The notes beneath the pieces were generated by a model that was given only the letters and a program-made list of their open reading frames with translations, was not told where the DNA came from and searched no databases. Made by a program: the position numbers and the translations under genes. This document shows positions 16,321 through 26,309 of a stretch of 64,000 nucleotides of DNA, one piece after another. The first letter of the stretch is position 1; every line of letters starts with the position of its first letter. The stretch spans positions 3,847,001-3,911,000 of the forward strand of contig NZ_CP108423.1 in assembly GCF_035917235.1 (NCBI RefSeq), given 5' to 3'. The stretch is from Streptomyces sp. NBC_01294 (GTDB taxonomy: Bacteria > Actinomycetota > Actinomycetes > Streptomycetales > Streptomycetaceae).

Positions 16321-17346
16321 GTGAACGCGACGCCCCCGGCCGATCCCGCCCCGCACACCCCCGCGGTCCTCTACCCCCTCCAGCCCGACCACCCCGAACT
16401 CGTCGCCCCCTTCGCCTCCCTCGTGCAGCGCAGCGGCGCCCGCAGGCTGTGGATGTGCCAGTCCTTCAAGGCCGAGACGCACCAGGTTCTGGCACATCTC
16501 GCGGGGATGGGCCATACCGTTCCGGTCGGCACGAGCGTGACGCTGCTGCCGCTGCGCCACCCCTACGAGGCCGCGCTCCAGGCCCGCTCCCTCGCGCTCA
16601 TCACCGGTCAGCCGGTCGTGGCAGGCTTCGGCATCGGCAACCCGGACTTCGTGGCGGGTCTCACCGGCAGCCCGTACGCGAGCCCGCGTACCGCGGTCCG
16701 TGACTACCTCTCCTCCGTACGCTCCCTCCTCGACGGCGAGACGGTCCGCCACGAGGGCCCGTACCACCAGATGCACGGCGGCCTCCTGCCGTTGGACCAC
16801 GCGCCGCGGGTCGAGGTCGGCGCCGGGGTGCTGCGCCCCGGCATGGCCCGGACCGCCGGGGAGGTCGCCGATGTGGCCGTCACCTGGATGACCCCGCCGT
16901 CCTACATCGCGGGGACGCTCCGGCCCGCCCTGCACGAAGGCGCGCAGGGGCGCGGCGTCCGGCCGAGGATCGCCACCGCCGTCCATGTCGCGGTCGTACG
17001 CCCGGGGAGGGATCCCCGCCGTCTCGCCCTGGCCGCGGCGGGCCGGCACCTGGAAGCCCCGCATTACGCCGACATGCTGAGCAAGGCCGGTGTCGCCGTG
17101 GACCCGCACGACCCGGTCGGCACGGCTGACGCGCTGCTGGGCGGGCAGGTCGTCGTCACCGGCACCCCGGAGGAGATCGCCGAGGCTCTCGACGGCTACC
17201 GCCGCGCGGGGGTGGACGAGGTGATGCTCAATCCCTCGGGCGTCCTGCTGACCGAAGGCGTGCACGCGGCAGTCGCCGACATGGAGGAGGTCCTCGCCGC
17301 CTGCGACAGGATGCTGCCGCGCCCGCGGCAGCATGCTGCGGGCTGA
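16321..17346 (+). CDS. lxmJ: F420-dependent (luciferase-like) dehydroalanine reductase, LxmJ-like
   Basis: A 341-aa luciferase-like TIM-barrel oxidoreductase. Cues: ARRLWMCQSFKAETHQVLAHLAGMG near residue 41, TSVTLLPLRHPYEAALQARSLALITG near 75, and GFGIGNPDF near 102 in the coenzyme region. In the lexapeptide pathway a protein of this family uses F420H2 to reduce Dha to D-Ala. Ser48, Ser51, Ser52, Ser61 or Ser69 of the core are possible targets. GTG start five bases after the M16 partner stop. A FMN-dependent luciferase-like enzyme cannot be excluded from sequence alone. Confidence 0.8.
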   Translation: MNATPPADPAPHTPAVLYPLQPDHPELVAPFASLVQRSGARRLWMCQSFKAETHQVLAHLAGMGHTVPVGTSVTLLPLRHPYEAALQARSLALITGQPVVAGFGIGNPDFVAGLTGSPYASPRTAVRDYLSSVRSLLDGETVRHEGPYHQMHGGLLPLDHAPRVEVGAGVLRPGMARTAGEVADVAVTWMTPPSYIAGTLRPALHEGAQGRGVRPRIATAVHVAVVRPGRDPRRLALAAAGRHLEAPHYADMLSKAGVAVDPHDPVGTADALLGGQVVVTGTPEEIAEALDGYRRAGVDEVMLNPSGVLLTEGVHAAVADMEEVLAACDRMLPRPRQHAAG

Positions 17347-17441
17347 GCGGCCACGGGAGGCGAACCCCAACTGCTTTGCTGGGAAGTGCGGATAGAGCAT
17401 TCCGCTTCCATCGTCCGGCAGCCCGAGCAGGAAGAAGAGTC

Positions 17442-18225
<784 letters not shown>

Positions 18226-18233
<8 letters not shown>

Positions 18234-18972
18234 CTCGATGCAACATCACATTGCTGCCGAGACACTCAAGGCTCGCTCCGGCGCTGCCCTTCCCGGCCTG
18301 CTCCTGGTCGCGCTGGCGCTCGTCGCGCTCGGCCAGCTCGGTGCGGTCCACGCCGAAGTCGAGCTCCACGCGGCAGCGGTGGAGACCTCCCACCGGGTCA
18401 TCAAGCTCGCGGGCTCCGCGGCCCTGTTCGCCACGGTCTTCGGCGCGCTGCTGGTGACGGGTGAATTCAAATCGGGCTCGATCGGCCGCAGCGTGCTGTA
18501 CGCCCCCGGGCGCGGCGCCGTCGTCGGCGCGAAGCTGCTGGTGGCGGCCCTGGCGGGGCTGGTCTTCGGCGTGGTCTCGGTGCTGTGCTCGCTGGCGATC
18601 GGAGCTGCCGCGTTCTCGGCCAAGGACGCCGCGCTGGTCCTGGACGGGCGCAGCTGGCAGATCGCGGCCGCGGTCGTCACGGTCTGCGCTCTGGCAGGCC
18701 CGTGGGGTGCGGCGGTCGGATTCGTCGTGCGCAGTCAACTGGTCGCGGTCATCGGCCTGGTGGTGTGGGGGACGTTCGGTCAGCTGATGGTGCTGGGCCA
18801 GTTCCCGAAGGTGGGCCGCTTCCTCCCGGACGGAGCGCAGCTGAGCGTGCTGGGTGACCGTCTGACCTTCCCGGGCGCGCTGGATGCGCCGTACGGTCTG
18901 CTGGTCCTGGTCGCGTGGGGCGCGGCGCTGGCGCTGCTGGCGCATCGGCTCTTCGCCCGTCGCGACGTGTGA
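18226..18972 (+). CDS. ABC-2 type permease, partner of the preceding ATPase
   Basis: A 248-aa integral membrane protein with about six helices (around 23-41, 62-80, 105-130, 145-165, 168-190, 220-240). A conserved ABC-2 feature, TGEFKSGSIGRSVLYAPGR, lies after helix 2. GTG start inside the end of the ATPase gene. The last gene of the lanthipeptide run; the att-like repeat and terminator begin within 30 bases of its stop codon. Confidence 0.85.
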
Positions 18973-19000
18973 CGTGTGACGCTGCGAAGATGCCTCGGCT

Positions 19001-19054
19001 GATGGCGCGGGCTCGATTCCCGTCGTCTCCCGTCGTCTCCCGTCGTCCGCTCCA
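19001..19054 (+). repeat. Second tRNA-Gly 3'-end-like remnant with internal 10-bp tandem repeat
   Basis: GATGGCGCGGGCTCGATTCCCGTC matches the T-arm of the remnant at 1580-1623 with few changes. The acceptor end is then interrupted by repeats of CCCGTCGTCT before the final CCGCTCCA. The following hairpin also matches. Together with 1580-1652 it forms a direct repeat pair bracketing 17.4 kb that includes the whole lanthipeptide cluster. Confidence 0.6.
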
Positions 19055-19062
19055 CAGCAAAG

Positions 19063-19083
19063 CCCCAGGTCACAGACCCGGGG
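19063..19083 (+). terminator. Hairpin after the second tRNA-like remnant
   Basis: CCCCAGGTC, loop ACA, GACCCGGGG with one A/C mismatch, then CCTTTGCGTT. It would also end transcription of the lanthipeptide operon. Confidence 0.65.
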
Positions 19084-19220
19084 CCTTTGCGTTGCCCCGG
19101 CCTCTCCACCCCTCCCCGCGCCAGATCCGTGCCAGATCCGTGCCACGGTTGCACCGGTGCGCTGCTGAGAGACGATGGGAGATGGTCGTCGCGACCGCAT
19201 TGTGAGGCAGGAGGCACGCC

Positions 19221-20192
19221 ATGGCTATTTCTTCGTTGCTCCCGACGCCGGTCCTGGAGCCCGCGGCCCAGGAACTGGTGGATGCCACGAAGCCGCACCC
19301 CCGCCTCTACGAAGTCCCACCGGAGAACGGCCGAGAGATCCTTGATGGTCTCCAGGCGGGCCAGGGAGTGGCCAAGCCCGCGGTGGACGAGGAGTGGGTG
19401 CAGGTCGACGCAGGTCGATACGGCCAGGTCCGAGCCCGGATCATCCGCCCCGGGGGCGTGACGAAAACCCTCCCGGTGGTCTTGTACATCCACGGCGCCG
19501 GATGGGTGTTCGGCGACGAGACCACGCACGACCGACTGGTCCGGGAACTGGCGACCGGATCGGAGGCCGCGGTGGTCTTCCCGGTCTACGACCTCGCCCC
19601 CGAGGCGAAGTACCCCACTCAGATCGAGCAGAACTACGCGGTCGGCAAGTGGATCGTCCAGAACGGCGAGGAACGGAACCTCGATGCCTCCCGGATGGCG
19701 GTCTGCGGCGATTCGGTCGGCGGCAACATGTCCGCCGTCTTCGCGCTGATGGCCAAGGAACGCGGCGATGTCCGCCTGGCGGCCCAGGTGCTGCTGTACC
19801 CGGTCACCGATGCCGACTTCGACACCCCTTCGTACCAGCAGTTCGCCGATGGCTACTACCTCACCCGCGACGGGATGAAGTGGTTCTGGGACGCCTACAC
19901 CACCGACCCCGCGCAGCGCGCCGAAATCCATGCCTCGCCACTGCGCGCCGACATCGAGCAACTCCGCGGCCTTCCGCCCACCTTGGTCATCACCGACGAG
20001 GCCGATGTGCTGCGCGACGAAGGCGAGGCGTACGCGGCCAAGCTGCGCGAGGCGGGAGTGGACGTCACGGCGGTACGCGTGCTGGGGATGGTCCATGACT
20101 TCCTGATGCTCGACAGCCTCCGCGACTCCAAGGCGACCGTTGTCGCACGCACGATGGCCGTCGAAGCGCTGCGCCAAGCACTGCACGAGTAG
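19221..20192 (+). CDS. Alpha/beta-hydrolase, hormone-sensitive-lipase type esterase
   Basis: A 323-aa cytoplasmic esterase. The oxyanion motif HGAG (usual HGGG) is in VVLYIHGAGWVFGDE near residue 92. The nucleophile motif GDSVGGNM is near residue 165, the acid lies in VITDEADVLRDEGE near 263, and the catalytic His in LGMVHDFLML near 293. All triad members are present. The ATG has a purine-rich site (GGCAGGAGG) upstream. It stands just right of the att-like repeat and is unlikely to belong to the peptide cluster. Substrate unknown. Confidence 0.85.
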   Translation: MAISSLLPTPVLEPAAQELVDATKPHPRLYEVPPENGREILDGLQAGQGVAKPAVDEEWVQVDAGRYGQVRARIIRPGGVTKTLPVVLYIHGAGWVFGDETTHDRLVRELATGSEAAVVFPVYDLAPEAKYPTQIEQNYAVGKWIVQNGEERNLDASRMAVCGDSVGGNMSAVFALMAKERGDVRLAAQVLLYPVTDADFDTPSYQQFADGYYLTRDGMKWFWDAYTTDPAQRAEIHASPLRADIEQLRGLPPTLVITDEADVLRDEGEAYAAKLREAGVDVTAVRVLGMVHDFLMLDSLRDSKATVVARTMAVEALRQALHE

Positions 20193-20242
20193 CCCGCCGG
20201 CTCGCCTGCCGTTGCGTCCCGGGGGCGCCTAGGATCGCGGGC

Positions 20243-21187
20243 ATGGCCCTGATCATGAGTGACGTGGACCGGTTCGAGACTGCCAGGCCCCGGCTGGAGG
20301 CCATCGCCTACCGGCTGCTCGGCTCGGCGAGCGAGGCGGAGGACGCCGTGCAGGAGACGTTCCTGCGCTGGCAGGCCGCCGACGTCGAACGGATCGAGGT
20401 GCCTGAGGCCTGGCTGACGAAGGTGCTCACCAACTGGTGCCTCAACATGCTCACTTCGGCACGCGCCCGGCGCGAGACGTACGTGGGGAGGTGGCTGCCC
20501 GAGCCGCTGCTCACCGGGGACCCGATGCTCGGCCCGGCCGACACCGCCGAGCAGCGCGAGTCGGTGTCGTACGCCGTCCTCGTCCTGCTGGAGCGGCTGT
20601 CGCCGGGCGAGCGGGCGGTGTACGTGCTGCGCGCGGCCTTCGACTACCCGCACCGGGAGATCGCCGAGATCCTGGACATCACCGAGGCCGCCAGTCAGCA
20701 GATCCACCACCGGGCCAAGAAGCACATCGCGGACGGCAAGGCGCGTACCGAGATCGACGAGGTCGCCGCCCGGAGAATCGTCGAGGAGTTCCTGGCCGCG
20801 GCGACCAGTGGCCGTACCGAACCCCTCGTACGCCTGCTCACCCAGGACGCCGTCTCGGTCGGCGACGGCGGCGGGAAGGTCCTGGCCCGCGCGAAGGCGT
20901 TCGAGGGCGCGCTCGCGGTCGCCACGTTCATGCGCGGCCTGTTCAAGCCCAGCGCGGCGAAGCGGGCCCACGTCGGCGGCGCGCCCGAGATCTACGCCAC
21001 GACCGCGAACGGCGGGCCCGCGATCGTGGCGGTCGTGGACGGGCGGGTCGTCGCGATCACCTGCCTGGAGGTCACTGCGGAGGGCATTGCCGCGATCCGC
21101 AACCAGGTCAACCCCGACAAGCTCGTCCGCGCGACCGAGCAGTGGGCCGCCGCGGACCACCGGGAGGCCCCGCTCCACACCCTCTGA
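20243..21187 (+). CDS. ECF41-type sigma factor with SnoaL-like C-terminal domain
   Basis: A 314-aa ECF sigma factor. Region 2 begins at residue 12 (RLEAIAYRLLGSASEAEDAVQETFLRW), the linker has WLPEPLL, and region 4 covers about 110-165 with LSPGERAVYVLRAAFDYPHREIAEIL. The rest is a SnoaL/NTF2-like domain ending with the ECF41 signature NPDKL near residue 293; this extension takes the place of an anti-sigma factor. ECF41 genes usually sit beside an oxidoreductase or carboxymuconolactone-decarboxylase gene, here the FAD oxidoreductase 130 bases downstream. An ATG five codons in is an alternative start. Confidence 0.9.
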   Translation: MALIMSDVDRFETARPRLEAIAYRLLGSASEAEDAVQETFLRWQAADVERIEVPEAWLTKVLTNWCLNMLTSARARRETYVGRWLPEPLLTGDPMLGPADTAEQRESVSYAVLVLLERLSPGERAVYVLRAAFDYPHREIAEILDITEAASQQIHHRAKKHIADGKARTEIDEVAARRIVEEFLAAATSGRTEPLVRLLTQDAVSVGDGGGKVLARAKAFEGALAVATFMRGLFKPSAAKRAHVGGAPEIYATTANGGPAIVAVVDGRVVAITCLEVTAEGIAAIRNQVNPDKLVRATEQWAAADHREAPLHTL

Positions 21188-21320
21188 GGGGGTGGGGAGG
21201 AGGCGTGAGGAGATGTGACGCAGGTCACATCCGGATCCTGTCAGGGAACGGGGGGCTGTCCGGTTCAAGGGGCGAAACCACGCCGGACAACGGCAGCCCC
21301 GCCCAGACAGGAGCACGGAC

Positions 21321-22553
21321 ATGCAGCACCGCATCATCGTCCTCGGAGCCGGCTACACCGGCGCCGTCGCCGCCGGCCGCCTCGCCAAGCGGCTGCACCG
21401 CGAGGACGTCACCATCACCCTCGTCAACCCCGAGCCCGACTTCGTCGAGCGCGTCCGGCTGCACCAGATCGCGGCCGGCCAGCACCTCACGCCCCGGCCG
21501 TTCGGCGAGATGTTCGCGGGCACGGGCGTGGAACTGAAGCGCGCGAAGGTCACCGCCGTGGACGTGGACCGCAAGACGGTGACGGTCGCCACCACCCCCG
21601 ACAGCCCCGAGCGGGAGGCGCTGGAGGAGCGGGAAGCGCTGGAGGCGCTGGAATACGACACTCTGGTCTACGCCCTCGGCAGCGGCTGGAACGACGGCGG
21701 CGTCCCCGGCACCGCCGAACACGCCCACGAGGTGTCCAGCCGCCCCGGCGCCCTGCGCCTCCGCGATCGCCTGGCCGCCCTGGACGCCGGCCGGCCCGTG
21801 ATCGTGGTCGGCGGCGGCCTGACCGGCCTGGAGGCCGCGACCGAGATCGCCGAGGCCCGTCCGGACCTCGACGTCGCCCTGGCCGCCCACGGCGCCCTCG
21901 GCGACTGGCTCTCGGAGAAGGGCCGCGCCCACCTGCGGAAGGTGGTGGACAAGCTCGGCATCACGGTCCACGAACACACCAGGGTCGGCGCCGTGGAGGC
22001 GCACGGCGTGACGACCGCCGACGGCCGGACCATCCCCGCCGACGTCACCGTCTGGACCACCGGCTTCGCCGTCCACCCGATCGCCCGGGCCACCGCCCTG
22101 GAGCTCACCGACCGCGGCCAGATCGTGGTCGACACCACGATGCGCTCGGTCTCCCACCCGGACGTGTACGCCGTGGGCGACGCGGCGATGGCGATCGGCC
22201 CGGGCGACAAGCCGCTGCGCATGTCCTGCGCCTCGGGCGTCCCCATGGCCTGGCAGGCCGCCGACGCCATCGCCGCCCGTCTCACCGGCACCAAGGTCCC
22301 CCACGTCTCGATCGGTTACTCCAAGCAGTGCGTCTCCCTCGGCCGCAAGGAGGGCCTGATCCAGTCCGTCACCGCCGACGACCAGGCAGTCGACAAGGCA
22401 CTGACGGGCCGCACGGCCGCCCTCTTCAAGGAACTGATCTGCAAGGGCGCGGCCTGGAGCGTCGCCAACCCGACCCTGGGCATGCCGTCCCGGCGCCGGC
22501 GTGTCGTACGGCAGGAGGACCGGAACCGCGCACAGGCGCAGGCAGCGGTCTGA
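21321..22553 (+). CDS. FAD-dependent pyridine nucleotide-disulfide oxidoreductase (NDH-2-like)
   Basis: A 410-aa flavoprotein with the N-terminal FAD motif IIVLGAGYTGAVAAGRLAKR, a second nucleotide motif IVVGGGLTGLEAATEIAE near residue 160, and the FAD-binding end VYAVGDAAMAIGP near 284. These place it with NDH-2 and related NAD(P)H quinone reductases. No C-terminal membrane anchor is clear. The likely regulon partner of the ECF41 sigma factor upstream. Electron acceptor unknown. Confidence 0.85.
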   Translation: MQHRIIVLGAGYTGAVAAGRLAKRLHREDVTITLVNPEPDFVERVRLHQIAAGQHLTPRPFGEMFAGTGVELKRAKVTAVDVDRKTVTVATTPDSPEREALEEREALEALEYDTLVYALGSGWNDGGVPGTAEHAHEVSSRPGALRLRDRLAALDAGRPVIVVGGGLTGLEAATEIAEARPDLDVALAAHGALGDWLSEKGRAHLRKVVDKLGITVHEHTRVGAVEAHGVTTADGRTIPADVTVWTTGFAVHPIARATALELTDRGQIVVDTTMRSVSHPDVYAVGDAAMAIGPGDKPLRMSCASGVPMAWQAADAIAARLTGTKVPHVSIGYSKQCVSLGRKEGLIQSVTADDQAVDKALTGRTAALFKELICKGAAWSVANPTLGMPSRRRRVVRQEDRNRAQAQAAV

Positions 22554-22593
22554 CCCCGCCACGGACGCGGACGCGGATCGTCAGGGCGGTCGG

Positions 22594-22998
22594 CTACGGC
22601 CGGGTGCCGGTGCGCTGCGACAAGCGGGTGAACAGCACCTGGCCCAGATCCAGCATGCTCAGGCCGAACATCAGGATGCCCAGGGGGACATGGAGCGAGG
22701 GCATGTGCGCGATGCCCAGCACCACCTGCACCGAGGCGAGGACGAGGAAACCGGACGCGTACAGGATGGGGCGGGGCGAGCCGCCGCCCGGCCGCCATGC
22801 CAGGATCGCGGCGAGCACGTACAGCATCGATGCGCCGTACATCACGCGTGAGCCGACGTCGTGCAGTGTCGCACCGTACGACGAGGACAGCAGGAGGCCG
22901 GCGGTTGCCGCCTGGAAGAAGAGGGCCAGGGTCTGTACGGCTATCGCTACCTGCACGAACGTGATCCGGACCGGTACTGCCGTCGTCTGCGTGGCCAT
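22594..22998 (-). CDS. Small four-helix membrane protein
   Basis: A 134-aa protein with four hydrophobic helices (about 12-35, 50-68, 78-98, 100-118) and short polar loops. No catalytic motif. It is transcribed toward the oxidoreductase gene and ends 40 bases from it. Resembles small DoxX/DUF4383-size membrane proteins, but I cannot assign a family. Confidence 0.7.
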   Translation of the reverse strand: MATQTTAVPVRITFVQVAIAVQTLALFFQAATAGLLLSSSYGATLHDVGSRVMYGASMLYVLAAILAWRPGGGSPRPILYASGFLVLASVQVVLGIAHMPSLHVPLGILMFGLSMLDLGQVLFTRLSQRTGTRP

Positions 22999-23185
22999 GG
23001 CGCGGCCCCCTCTTCTGCCTCGCGGCGGTGGATCGTCAGTGTCTCGACAGTCCGACGACGCGGGCCCCCGAAATGTGAGGCGAAGCGCAGAACTCCGTTG
23101 AACTCACCATCCGGTGCAGTGTTTCGTCGAAGTGCTGAGAGAGCCGAAGCGGACCAGACAGAAGAACCAGGGAGCGGTCGCGAAC

Positions 23186-24151
23186 ATGAGCACCCCATCC
23201 GAGCGGTCAGGGCACGAGTCGTCCGAGCCGGACCTGAGCGCGGTCGTCGGCGAACGGCGCCAGCTGATCAACCTCGCCTACCGGCTGCTCGGTTCACTGG
23301 CCGAGGCCGAGGACGCCGTGCAGGAGACCTACACCCGCTGGTACGCGATGTCGCGGCAGCAGCAGGAGGCGATCGAGTCACCCGGCGCCTGGCTGACGAC
23401 GGTCGCCGGCCGCATCTGCCTGGACCTGCTCGGGTCGGCGCGGGCCCGGCGCGAGCGGTACGTCGGCGCGTGGATACCCGAGCCGCTGCCCGACCGTACG
23501 GAGTGGATCAGCGGACGGGCGGGCGGCAGCAGCGCCGAACCGGCCGACCCCGCCGACCGGATCACCCTGGACGAGTCGGTGAACATGGCCTTCCTCGTCG
23601 TACTGGAGTCGATGACGCCGGCCGAACGCGTGGCGTTCATCCTGCACGACGTCTTCCGCTACCCCTTCGCCGAGGTCGCCGACATCGTCGGCCGGACGCC
23701 CGCGGCCTGCCGGCAGCTGGCGTCCTCGGCCCGCCGGCGCATCCGCGCCGCGCACGCCCCGGCGGTTCCGGCGGTTTCGGCGGCCGGGCAGGCCGCCCTG
23801 GTACGGGACTTCAAGGAGGCGTGGGAGGCCAAGGACATCAAGGCCCTCGTCGGCCTCCTCGACCCCGACGCCACGATGACCGCCGACGGCGGCGGCATGG
23901 TCGGCACCGTCCTGCGCCCGGTCGAGGGCAGCGAGCACATCGCCCAGTACCTGATCCACATCTCCGACAAGGCGCCGGGGCTGACGCTCCTGGAACGGAC
24001 GGTCAACGGCCGGCCCGGCCTGGTCGCCCAGCACTCCGGCGTCACCGTCACCGTGGCGGCGTTCAGCCTCACCGGCGACCGCATCACCCGCATCTGGGCG
24101 GTCCGCAACCCGGAGAAGCTCCGCCCGTGGACCGAGAACGGAGAGGGCTGA
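23186..24151 (+). CDS. Second ECF41-type sigma factor
   Basis: A 321-aa ECF41 sigma factor of the SigJ type. Region 2 has LINLAYRLLGSLAEAEDAVQETYTRW, the linker WIPEPLP, and region 4 MTPAERVAFILHDVFRYPFAEVADIVGR. A SnoaL-like domain follows from about residue 205 and ends with NPEKL. The ATG at 23186 has GGGAG upstream; a longer frame exists but reads as non-coding. Seven bases after its stop a DUF1772 membrane gene starts, a likely partner. Related but not identical to the sigma factor 3 kb upstream. Confidence 0.9.
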   Translation: MSTPSERSGHESSEPDLSAVVGERRQLINLAYRLLGSLAEAEDAVQETYTRWYAMSRQQQEAIESPGAWLTTVAGRICLDLLGSARARRERYVGAWIPEPLPDRTEWISGRAGGSSAEPADPADRITLDESVNMAFLVVLESMTPAERVAFILHDVFRYPFAEVADIVGRTPAACRQLASSARRRIRAAHAPAVPAVSAAGQAALVRDFKEAWEAKDIKALVGLLDPDATMTADGGGMVGTVLRPVEGSEHIAQYLIHISDKAPGLTLLERTVNGRPGLVAQHSGVTVTVAAFSLTGDRITRIWAVRNPEKLRPWTENGEG

Positions 24152-24157
24152 CCAGGC

Positions 24158-24685
24158 GTGCCCACGCACCTGCGCATCCGCCTCACCCGCCTCCTCCTGG
24201 GACTCGCCCTGCTCGCGACCGGCCTCCTCGCCGGGGCGTTCGGCTACGGCGCGGCCAACCTCGTCCCCACCTTCAACGCAGTGCCGCTCGACATGCGGCT
24301 GTCGTTCCACGCCGAGCTGATGAAGATGAACGGCATCACCATGCAGGCCGCGATGGCCGTGTCGACGCTGAGCTCCCTCACCCTCGCGGCCCTGACGCAC
24401 GGCCGTACCCGGCTGATCGCGGGTACGGCAGCGCTGCTGACGCTGACGTCCTTTCTCATCACCCGGCTCGGCAACGTGCCGATCAACGGCCGGATCAAGG
24501 AATGGGCGCTCACCTCGGCACCGGTCGATCACGCGGAGATCCTGCGGCGCTGGGAGCTCTTCAACAACCTGCGCACGCTCACCGCCCTCACCGCCTTCGC
24601 CCTGCTGATCGTCCTCGCCCTGAAGCGACCCCCGACGGGCGGGAAGCAGCCATGTGGCGAGCCGAGCCCAGGCGCAGCGTCGTGA
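24158..24685 (+). CDS. DUF1772 (anthrone-oxygenase-like) membrane protein
   Basis: A 175-aa membrane protein with four helices (about 10-32, 64-84, 88-104, 145-165) and the WELFNNLRTLTAL segment typical of DUF1772 near residue 130. Some DUF1772 proteins act as anthrone oxygenases, most are uncharacterised. GTG start directly behind the ECF41 sigma gene, so probably co-transcribed. Confidence 0.75.
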   Translation: MPTHLRIRLTRLLLGLALLATGLLAGAFGYGAANLVPTFNAVPLDMRLSFHAELMKMNGITMQAAMAVSTLSSLTLAALTHGRTRLIAGTAALLTLTSFLITRLGNVPINGRIKEWALTSAPVDHAEILRRWELFNNLRTLTALTAFALLIVLALKRPPTGGKQPCGEPSPGAAS

Positions 24686-24724
24686 CCCTCGACCGAGCGG
24701 GGCAGCCGTTGCGCCGGAATCCGC

Positions 24725-24937
24725 TCACTGGCCGCTGTTCTCGGCAAGCGTGTGGGCGACCAAGGCGTTGGCGTGGCCGTGTCCCAGGCCGTGTTCGGAC
24801 TTGAGCCAGGAGACGAGCTCCATGTGCCTGGTCAGCGACGAGGAGCGGATGAGGTCCTTCCACTCGGCGATCGTGCGGCCGTACTTCTTCTCGATCGAGG
24901 GGAAGTAGGCGGCGGGGCCCTTCACGGCGTCGGTCAT
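24725..24937 (-). CDS. DUF4287-family protein
   Basis: A 70-aa soluble protein matching DUF4287: an N-terminal KGPAAYFPSIEKKYGRTIAEW, then WLKSEHGLGHGHANALVAHTL. These small proteins occur alone or fused to DUF5655 and have no assigned biochemical role. It lies 63 bases downstream of the DUF998 gene on the same strand and may share its transcript. Confidence 0.8.
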   Translation of the reverse strand: MTDAVKGPAAYFPSIEKKYGRTIAEWKDLIRSSSLTRHMELVSWLKSEHGLGHGHANALVAHTLAENSGQ

Positions 24938-25000
24938 GTGTGTCCCTGCTTCCTGCAGCGAGATGAGATCGATGGGGGAGGGGAATGGGGTGGCGGATGA

Positions 25001-25675
25001 CTAGTGGGTCGGCTGCGGCGCCGTGGTGGCCAGCCTGGCCGTCACCGCGGTCAGGCCTGCCAGGCCGAGCCCGGCTCCCACGGTGAAGGCGAGAACGGAG
25101 ACGGAGGAGCCCGCGAAGCCGGCGAGGACGCCCGCCGGCGCCAGGCGGGCGGCCAGGGCCCAGCCGTGGTGTCCGAGGGAGCCGAGGGAGCGTGCCAGTA
25201 CGAGGAAGGCGGCGCACAGCGCGAGGTAGCCGAGCATGCCGCCGAGCATGTGGACGGCGCCGTGGGCGCTGAGCGACGCGGCTTCGGGGGCGCCGATGGG
25301 GAAGCCGGCCCCGGCGTCCGCGGGGAACGCCGCGGCGGCCAGGAACGAGGCGCCGAACACGGCGACCAGGCGCGCGGCCCAGGCTCCGCCGGGGACGCCG
25401 TGCAGGGTCCGGCCCATCCCGACCGCTCCGGCGATGACCAGGGCGCCGGTGAGCAGGAAGTTCGCCACCTGGATCCACCCGAGGTCGCCGAGGGCGAGCT
25501 GGCTGATCGCGTTGCGGGTGAAGTCGAAGCCTTCGCGCGCGAGACCCTGAGCGACGCCCGCGCCCAGGAACACCGGGCCCGCCACGACGCCGCCGGCCAG
25601 CAGGGCCCGCGTCACCGGGCGCGGCGCGTCGGTGGAGCGGACGACGTTGGCGGGGGAGCTGAGCGTGTGTGCCAT
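25001..25675 (-). CDS. DUF998 membrane protein
   Basis: A 224-aa protein with about six hydrophobic helices; the family-typical segment LAREGFDFTRNAISQLALGDLG follows helix 1 (residues 46-67). DUF998 proteins are integral membrane proteins of unknown function. First gene of a pair with the DUF4287 gene. A GGAAGGCA purine site precedes the ATG. Confidence 0.8.
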   Translation of the reverse strand: MAHTLSSPANVVRSTDAPRPVTRALLAGGVVAGPVFLGAGVAQGLAREGFDFTRNAISQLALGDLGWIQVANFLLTGALVIAGAVGMGRTLHGVPGGAWAARLVAVFGASFLAAAAFPADAGAGFPIGAPEAASLSAHGAVHMLGGMLGYLALCAAFLVLARSLGSLGHHGWALAARLAPAGVLAGFAGSSVSVLAFTVGAGLGLAGLTAVTARLATTAPQPTH

Positions 25676-25841
25676 GACGTGCCTTCCTCGTTGAGGTCCT
25701 GCACGTATGACCGGTGGCGGAAGGCGAAGTCATCGATTCGGCCTGAGTGACCTGGGTCACATCACAGCCGTCCGGAGCGGTCAGCCTCCCGAGACGGGCG
25801 TACGCGCCGCACGCACCCCACACGCCGCACGCGCCGCCGCG

Positions 25842-26309
25842 CTATTCAGAGGAGCACTTCTTGGCGGCGGCCTGGAACTCGGGCGTGCGGTACGTCGGCT
25901 GCTGCTCGGCGGTCAACTCGACCTGGGCGGTCTTCGGATCGGGGTCCGGGTAGCCGGGGAAGCCGTTCTCGCGCACGCAGGCGCTGAGCTTCCTCGCCTT
26001 GGCCAGGAACTCGGCCGGGGCCGGCGCGGCCGCCTGCTCGGGAGGCAGCTGGTCCACGCACTTCGCCGCGGCCTTGGTCTCGACGTCGGCGTCGAACCTG
26101 TCCTTGTCCACGCGGAGCCGGCCGTCGTCGCGCTTCTCCAGGATGACGCCGTTCGCTTCGAGGCAGCGGTAGTACGCCACCTCCTGGGCGCTCGGCGGGG
26201 GCGACTTCGCACTCGTCGGTTCGGCGGAACCTCCCGAGCAGCCGGAGACGAGGGCGGAGGCGAGCAGGGCCACCGCCGCGCTTCCTAGCGCGGCCGGGCG
26301 AACGAACAT
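25842..26309 (-). CDS. Secreted lipoprotein with paired Cys
   Basis: A 155-aa lipoprotein: hydrophobic leader to a lipobox LVSGC at about residues 20-24, then a Ser/Thr/Pro linker and a mature domain. The mature domain holds YYRCLEANGV near residue 46 and LSACVRENGFPGYPDP near 110, two Cys-containing helix motifs that repeat the same theme (CxxxNG, CVRENG). The ATG at 26309 has GGAG five bases upstream; a longer frame from 26354 is unlikely. Such proteins often sit beside ABC or two-component genes, but none is near here. Role unknown. Confidence 0.8.
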   Translation of the reverse strand: MFVRPAALGSAAVALLASALVSGCSGGSAEPTSAKSPPPSAQEVAYYRCLEANGVILEKRDDGRLRVDKDRFDADVETKAAAKCVDQLPPEQAAAPAPAEFLAKARKLSACVRENGFPGYPDPDPKTAQVELTAEQQPTYRTPEFQAAAKKCSSE

